DNA of 9,194 nucleotides from Candidatus Thorarchaeota archaeon. GTDB taxonomy: Archaea > Asgardarchaeota > Thorarchaeia > Thorarchaeales > Thorarchaeaceae. This document shows positions 5,019 through 9,194 of this stretch, piece after piece; within the stretch, counting starts at the first letter, position 1, and each line of letters begins with the position of its first letter. The stretch covers positions 1 to 9,194 of the forward strand of contig JAEORI010000365.1 in the NCBI GenBank assembly GCA_016840965.1. The letters run 5' to 3'. A model generated the notes under the pieces. That model was not told where the DNA came from and did not search any database. It was given only the letters and a program-made list of their open reading frames with translations. Both the position numbers and the translations under genes were made by a program.

Positions 5019-7826
5019 TCACTCTTTGAAGTCTTGGTCCTTGTATTCCTCTGGATTTTTGTCGAACGTTTCCTTGCAATTTGGACTGCAGAAGAAGTAT
5101 TTCTTGCCCTCAAATTCACTTACTAGAGTAGCAGTAGCTGTGATAACTTCCATCTTACAAATTGGATCAATTGCCACCTCAGGAATCTTCGACTCCATAG
5201 AAACATGTTCTTCATACTTCTCAGGGTCTGCCTCAAATGTATCTTTACAATACTGATTGCAGAAGTAATACCGTTTACCCTTATAATCACTATAGAGGTC
5301 AGCGGTTTCAATATCAACTTCCATCTTGCAAATAGGGTCAATGGCAACTTCTGCATGCTGGTAAGCTGCAGGAGGCCTGGTGTCTTCTAAAACAATGGAT
5401 TTCTCAGGTTTGAAACGGTTCAAGCTCAAGGCATTTGCAACCACACTGACACTTGAAAGTGCCATTGCTAAACCTGCGAATTCTGGTCGAAGAATAAGCC
5501 CAAATGAGGGATATAGAAGGCCTGCTGCGATTGGTAGAAGAATGATATTATAGATTAAAGCCCAGAAGAAACCTTGCTTGATTTTGGTCATTGTACTCTT
5601 GCCTAGTTGTATTCCAGTGACAACATCAAGAAGGTCGTCTTTAACAAGGACAATGTCGCCTGACTCAACTGAAACATCAGTTCCAGATCCCAGGGCTATT
5701 CCCACATCTGCTTGAGCTAATGCAATTGCATCATTGACACCATCACCAGCCATCGCGACCGTACGTCCCTCTTTCTGGAGTATTTTGACCTGTTCAGCTT
5801 TGTCATTCGGCAAGACTTCCGCGAGAACATGCTCAATTCCAACTGTTGAAGCAATAGACTTGGCAGTTTCCAATCTATCGCCGGTAATCATCCAGACGTC
5901 AATTCCAAGTTCCTTCAGAGTTTCAACTGCTTGGACTGATGATGCTTTCAATTTATCAGAAATGCCCAAGATGGCAAGTTGCTCATCACCTTTCGCTGCG
6001 TAAACAGTCGTCTTACCCTGCTGCTGAAGCATTAGGATTTGACTATCCATGTTAGAGAAGTCAATGCCCAAATTTTCCATAAACTGGTTACTTCCAACAT
6101 GTATCATTTCACCGTTTATTGAAGCACTAACACCTTTTCCAGAAGTGTAGCTAAAATCTTTTGAGGGAGAGATCTCGATACCTCGTTCTCTTGCTTCATA
6201 GACAATTGCTTCAGCCAGGGGATGTTCACTATTTCTCTCTACTGCGGCAACTAAACCAAGAACATCATTTTCAGAGAACTCGCCAATGACAGTGATATCA
6301 GTGATAGTTGGACGACCAATGGTAAGTGTTCCAGTCTTATCAAAGACAATTGTATCGACTGCAGGTATAGTTTCAAGCCCATCACCTGTCTTTATCAGAA
6401 TACCATATTGAGCTCCTTTACCAATCCCAACCATGATTGCAGTTGGAGTAGCTAGACCAAGAGCACAAGGACATGCAGCAACGAGAACTGCAATAGTGAA
6501 ATTAAGAGCATATGTCCACGCTATTGACATGATGAATATCCAGAAGAGAAACGTTGCAAGTGAGATAATCAGTACTACCGGTGTAAAGACTTCTGCTATA
6601 GCATCAGCTTTTCTCTGAATTGGAGGTTTATTCGTTTGTGCTTCTTCGACCATGCGCACAATCTGAGAAAGAACAGTGTCTTGTCCAACTTTTTGTGCCC
6701 TGACTTGCAGAACGCCATTCTTGTTTACAGTCCCTCCGACAACCGAATCACCAACATTTTTGTTCACTGGTACGGGCTCACCTGTGATCATCGATTCATC
6801 AACTGAAGATTTCCCTTCAAGAACTAAGCCATCAACCGGGACACGGTCTCCAGGACGAATCAATACAATGTCGTCAACCTCAACATCTTCTATAGGGAGT
6901 ATGATCTCCTCACCATTTCGCACTACTATTGCCACTTTTGCTTGAAGGTCCATAAGGCTTCGAATTGCTTTTGAAGTCCTTCCCTTTGCTATCGCCTCAA
7001 GCGTGCGACCTAGAAGAATAAAAGTGATGAGCAGCACGGCGGTGTCATAAAACGAATCGCCACTTAGGCCGAAGGTTGTTGCTACTGAATAGAAATATGC
7101 AGCACTTGTGCCCAGCATAATTAGAGTATCCATGTTTGTTTTCAAGTGCCTTGCAGATCTTAGAGCAGACTTATAGAATGGATATCCACCAATGAACTGA
7201 ACTGGAGTCGCTAATGTAAACATGATCAGCATTTTTGTATCTAGTGGAATTAGACCATCGAATACATGAAAGTGAATTAGGACAACAGGAATTGAAAGGA
7301 GCACTGAGAAAATCAAAAGTCCAAGATAGTATCGACGCTCTTTCTCTCTGGCAAGCGACTCCCTATCAGCATCTACGCCCTCGGCTTCGTCGGGTTCGAA
7401 ACCAAGATCACGAAGTGTTTTTTTGACAATCTTGTAGGTCAAAAGGTCCTCATCATATTCGATCAGTAATTTGTGTCGGTCAGGAAAGGTTCGAACACTT
7501 ATGACACCTCTCTGTTCCTGCAAAGCTTGTGAAAGGTTCTCCCAGTCTGTTTCGGTTTCCGCACCAGATATTGTAATAGTCATGGCAGACCTTTTAGCTC
7601 GATATCCAGTTGCGTCAACAGCCATCTCTAGTTTTACTCGATCAACACGAGAAGAGTCATATTCGATTACAGCTTTTTCATCGAGTAGGCTGACTGTGGC
7701 AGAAATGACCCCATCCTCATTTAGTAGGGATTTCTCAATGGTTGCCACGCAAGAAGCACAGTGCATTCCTTCTATCTTCATAGACATTCGTTGTGTTTCA
7801 AGCACAGGTTTTGAGGGATCACTCAT
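5019..7826 (-). CDS. copA: Cu(I)-type P1B-ATPase with C-terminal tandem YHS domains (CopA-like)
   Basis: A 935-residue heavy-metal P-type ATPase. An N-terminal HMA domain (about 13-77) carries GMHCASC at 20-26. A second HMA-like ferredoxin fold (about 81-146) lacks any CxxC. The core has TGE at 348-350, the transmembrane metal site CPC at 452-454, phosphorylation motif DKTGT with Asp496, HP at 535-536, TGD at 648-650 and GDGVND at 694-699. The later helices hold YN (759-760) and MALSS (788-792), which with CPC are the Cu(I)/Ag(I) signature of the PIB-1 class. It should export Cu(I) from the cytoplasm using ATP. The C-terminus adds two YHS domains (about 825-876 and 882-933), each DPICKMEV followed by FCxxxC; their cysteines are C833/C856/C860 and C890/C913/C917. 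The start ATG has GAGG 7 nt upstream. No chaperone or regulator gene is present, but the shared palindrome lies just upstream. Confidence 0.95.
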   Translation of the reverse strand: MSDPSKPVLETQRMSMKIEGMHCASCVATIEKSLLNEDGVISATVSLLDEKAVIEYDSSRVDRVKLEMAVDATGYRAKRSAMTITISGAETETDWENLSQALQEQRGVISVRTFPDRHKLLIEYDEDLLTYKIVKKTLRDLGFEPDEAEGVDADRESLAREKERRYYLGLLIFSVLLSIPVVLIHFHVFDGLIPLDTKMLIMFTLATPVQFIGGYPFYKSALRSARHLKTNMDTLIMLGTSAAYFYSVATTFGLSGDSFYDTAVLLITFILLGRTLEAIAKGRTSKAIRSLMDLQAKVAIVVRNGEEIILPIEDVEVDDIVLIRPGDRVPVDGLVLEGKSSVDESMITGEPVPVNKNVGDSVVGGTVNKNGVLQVRAQKVGQDTVLSQIVRMVEEAQTNKPPIQRKADAIAEVFTPVVLIISLATFLFWIFIMSIAWTYALNFTIAVLVAACPCALGLATPTAIMVGIGKGAQYGILIKTGDGLETIPAVDTIVFDKTGTLTIGRPTITDITVIGEFSENDVLGLVAAVERNSEHPLAEAIVYEARERGIEISPSKDFSYTSGKGVSASINGEMIHVGSNQFMENLGIDFSNMDSQILMLQQQGKTTVYAAKGDEQLAILGISDKLKASSVQAVETLKELGIDVWMITGDRLETAKSIASTVGIEHVLAEVLPNDKAEQVKILQKEGRTVAMAGDGVNDAIALAQADVGIALGSGTDVSVESGDIVLVKDDLLDVVTGIQLGKSTMTKIKQGFFWALIYNIILLPIAAGLLYPSFGLILRPEFAGLAMALSSVSVVANALSLNRFKPEKSIVLEDTRPPAAYQHAEVAIDPICKMEVDIETADLYSDYKGKRYYFCNQYCKDTFEADPEKYEEHVSMESKIPEVAIDPICKMEVITATATLVSEFEGKKYFFCSPNCKETFDKNPEEYKDQDFKE

Positions 7827-7833
7827 AGACGAA

Positions 7834-7837
7834 CCTC
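7834..7837 (-). promoter_or_regulatory. Ribosome binding site of the copper ATPase gene
   Basis: GAGG on the minus strand, 7 nt before the ATG at 7826. It fixes the start just before the first HMA domain. Confidence 0.65.
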
Positions 7838-7851
7838 GGACATATTAATAC

Positions 7852-7867
7852 TTTTAACAATAGTTAA
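7852..7867. repeat. Palindromic candidate operator, copy 2 (16 bp, identical to 257-272)
   Basis: ttttaacaatagttaa matches the copy at 257-272 base for base, again with the perfect arms TTAAC and GTTAA around AATA. Its inner edge (the palindrome proper is 7854-7867) is 27 nt upstream of the ATPase start codon. Read on the coding strand, the centre is TATT, the same orientation seen by the LRR gene at the other site. Confidence 0.55.
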
Positions 7868-7920
7868 TGTAATATTAGCTTAATAATAATTGTGTTATGC
7901 TGAAGTTTATGGATGAGAAA

Positions 7921-8508
7921 TCAACCCATGAAGAGGTCGCTTTCCTTTTCCTTCTGAGCCTCGTTCATCATCCGAAGAAGTTCATGGAATGTGTCTTGAA
8001 TATTTGCACCGGTCTTTGCTGAGGTTTCTCTGAATATTGCTGGGACTTCTAGTTTCTCGATGAAGTATTTTGTAAACGCTTCACCTTCTTCTGGTGTCAC
8101 GTACTTTTTCCTATCAAGGCTCTGTCGAAGGTCAATCTTGTTCCCAATGATCACCGTAGGAGGTAGAGGACCCATGTTCTTGTAGGCTTCAACCAACCAT
8201 TTACTGGCATTATCAAAAGACTCTCTATCCACCACTGAGTATACGAGTAATATTCCATTACAACCACTGTAGTAGTGTCCTCTAACCTTCTCAAAGGTTG
8301 GTTGACCTGCGAGATCCCAGATTATGAACTTCACAATATCTTGCTCGAAAAGAACTCGTTTCGTAGCGAGGTCGACTCCGATAGTAGCAAGATGTCCTTC
8401 AATAAAGTCTTCACCCAAGTAGTTGCGGCGAATGCTTGTCTTCCCAACCGCACCGTCACCTATGAGGACCGCTTTCATGATTTTACTGCCATCATCCTGG
8501 TCGCGCAT
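7921..8508 (-). CDS. Rab-like small GTPase
   Basis: A 195-residue GTPase, read from the ATG at 8508. Motifs are P-loop GDGAVGKTS at 17-25, switch I ATIGVDLATKRV, switch II WDLAGQPTF (Asp65, with the catalytic glutamine present), GNKIDLR with NKID at 123-126, and ETSAKTG with SAK at 163-165. This is the full Rab/Ras G-domain set, close to WDTAGQ of eukaryotic Rabs, and points to an Asgard host. It should bind and hydrolyse GTP as a molecular switch. The C-terminal tail (EKESDLFMG) has no cysteine, so a lipid anchor is unlikely. ATG 8508 is preferred because AAGGA lies 10 nt upstream. The frame stays open to a TTG at 8607, and the basic extension this adds has no family match; an ATG at 8478 begins right at the G domain. 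The copper ATPase follows in the same direction after 94 nt. No GAP, longin or roadblock gene is adjacent. Confidence 0.9.
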   Translation of the reverse strand: MRDQDDGSKIMKAVLIGDGAVGKTSIRRNYLGEDFIEGHLATIGVDLATKRVLFEQDIVKFIIWDLAGQPTFEKVRGHYYSGCNGILLVYSVVDRESFDNASKWLVEAYKNMGPLPPTVIIGNKIDLRQSLDRKKYVTPEEGEAFTKYFIEKLEVPAIFRETSAKTGANIQDTFHELLRMMNEAQKEKESDLFMG

Positions 8509-8650
8509 GGTGGTTTTTTCCTTGGTTCTGTTTTTGCCTTCGCGGGCTAAGTAGTCAAAAGCCCTCCCGTGTCTATTGACCCTGAGAAAAACCATTGCAT
8601 GACCCAAAATAAGGTTACTGATAGAGTTTCGAAAAATCGTATCATTGTCA

Positions 8651-8681
8651 TAACTAAGTCACTTTAATCATCGATTAGTTA
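8651..8681 (-). terminator. Weak inverted repeat after the DinB-like gene
   Basis: Perfect 7-bp arms TAACTAA (8651-8657) and TTAGTTA (8675-8681) flank a 17-nt loop and overlap the stop codon of the DinB-like gene. On the transcript it would form a weak AT-rich hairpin. No T-run follows, so a terminator role is doubtful. Confidence 0.25.
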
Positions 8682-9194
8682 CTTTTCGAAGGTTTCTTTA
8701 TTTTCTTTCCACCAAGCATTCCATTTCTCTCTTATTTTCTTACGACCAACTGAAGAGATGCCACCCACAAAAGTAGGACCCGAATTACCAAGAGCCCGTC
8801 GAATCAGAATGATCTGCCCCACATGACCCATGTAGTGGAGCGAGATTCTTTGGATACTTTGCAGCAGGTCTTCTCCATATTCAGGAAATATAATTTTATC
8901 AAGGTCTGCATCTTCTATAGAATGAAGATATGAGAAACCTAAGTCAGAGATCTTGAGATACTCATCAATAAGTCGAGCAAACGAGAGGGGAGGTCCACCT
9001 CTTGATATTTCCTCTTTTGTTGTCCCAAATCGAAAGTAGTGTCCAACTTCCTTTGAGAATATTTCTGTTTCTTGGCACGTGCTGCAAAGAACCATGTGGA
9101 AATGCACGAAACAATGTCCTAGGATCCACATGATGTTGTTGATTTCAGGAAGTGGTTGATTTTGGACATCTTCAGGACGTATGCCTAGAAATGA
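8679..9194 (-). CDS. DinB-fold (DinB/YfiT-like) protein, N-terminus outside window
   Basis: The frame is open without a stop from the right edge (9194) to the TAA at 8679, giving 171 residues with the true start beyond the window. The internal ATG at 9131 is not the start, because upstream codons read PEDVQNQPLPEINNI directly into MWILGHC, which together form the usual DinB-family opening (P.P..N.I.WILGH). DinB proteins are four-helix bundles with a metal-binding histidine triad. Candidate residues here are the His in ILGHC and the two in LHYMGHVGQI, which fits the family's HxxxHxGQI pattern. Known members include thiol-dependent S-transferases (for bacillithiol or mycothiol) and DNA-damage-induced proteins of unknown role. 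The exact reaction cannot be assigned. The C-terminus is basic and Trp-rich (KWNAWWKENK). It lies 170 nt upstream of the GTPase start, on the same strand. Confidence 0.75.
   Translation of the reverse strand, partial: SFLGIRPEDVQNQPLPEINNIMWILGHCFVHFHMVLCSTCQETEIFSKEVGHYFRFGTTKEEISRGGPPLSFARLIDEYLKISDLGFSYLHSIEDADLDKIIFPEYGEDLLQSIQRISLHYMGHVGQIILIRRALGNSGPTFVGGISSVGRKKIREKWNAWWKENKETFEK

Larger units (their letters stand above)
7827..7920 (-). promoter_or_regulatory. Promoter region of the copper ATPase gene
   Basis: A 94-nt, very AT-rich intergenic gap between the second GTPase and the ATPase. It holds, in transcription order, an AT-rich dyad TATTA-GCT-TAATA (7873-7885, plus-strand reading), a TATA-like TAATATTA (7871-7878 region), the palindrome at 7852-7867, and GAGG at 7834-7837. 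If TAATATTA is the TATA box, transcription starts near 7848. The palindrome would then lie between the TATA box and the start site, a position typical of repression. This is inferred from spacing. Confidence 0.5.

Noticed and set aside
4939..5079. 47-residue N-terminal extension of the surface protein
   Set aside because: It would overlap the 3' end of the copper ATPase and bury a clear signal peptide; GGAAGG at 4945-4950 supports the ATG at 4938.
4859..5119. Minus-strand frame of 86 codons across the ATPase/surface-protein junction
   Set aside because: It overlaps two well-supported genes in another frame and has a composition typical of an out-of-frame shadow rich in Arg, Lys and Ser.
5147..5354. 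DNA-level direct repeat from the YHS duplication
   Set aside because: The two units are alike as protein, but their DNA differs at several synonymous sites, so this is an old domain duplication and not a recent DNA repeat or mobile element.
7471..7848. Plus-strand frame of 125 codons antisense to the copper ATPase start
   Set aside because: A shadow of the HMA-coding region with no domain, ribosome site or promoter. The same holds for the other plus-strand frames inside 5026-7426.
1..9194. tRNA, rRNA, CRISPR, insertion sequences, attachment sites, defence system
   Set aside because: No clover-leaf, regularly spaced repeats, transposase motifs or paired terminal repeats were found on reading; all long frames are explained by ordinary genes.

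Overview
This 9.2 kb window looks like archaeal chromosome, most probably from an Asgard archaeon (Thorarchaeia/Lokiarchaeia-like). The grounds are two separate Rab/Ras-like small GTPases, a leucine-rich-repeat protein of the kind common in that group, TATA-like promoter elements at archaeal spacing, and compact gene packing with Shine-Dalgarno sites. The assignment is inference; there is no rRNA or other marker gene here. No tRNA, rRNA, CRISPR array, insertion sequence or origin was seen, and no stretch over 300 bases lacks a gene.

Layout. Left edge (1-781): the 5' end of a leucine-rich-repeat gene runs off the window leftwards. It is divergent from a TPR-like gene (317-781), and the two share a 136-nt promoter region. 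843-1748 is a PhzF-family isomerase and 1830-2348 a Rab-like GTPase, both on +. The GTPase stop codon overlaps the stop codon of a convergent GNAT acetyltransferase (2345-2785, -). The rest is on the minus strand: a GPH/MelB-type sugar:cation symporter (2848-4185), a secreted or membrane-anchored surface protein (4240-4938), a large Cu(I)-type P1B ATPase (5019-7826), a second Rab-like GTPase (7921-8508), and a DinB-fold protein (8679-9194) that continues past the right edge.

Most notable. First, a 16-bp sequence containing a perfect palindrome (TTAAC-N4-GTTAA) occurs identically in the LRR/TPR divergent promoter region and directly upstream of the copper ATPase. It is a candidate shared operator linking the LRR and TPR genes to metal stress. 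Second, the copper ATPase carries two tandem YHS metal-binding domains at its C-terminus with an exact 57-residue period. Its N-terminus has one intact HMA domain (GMHCASC) and one HMA-like domain that has lost its cysteines.

The remaining genes look like independent short transcription units; no larger multi-gene system is evident. The two edge genes are partial. Several starts were moved from the longest open frame using Shine-Dalgarno sites, signal peptide position or domain boundaries.
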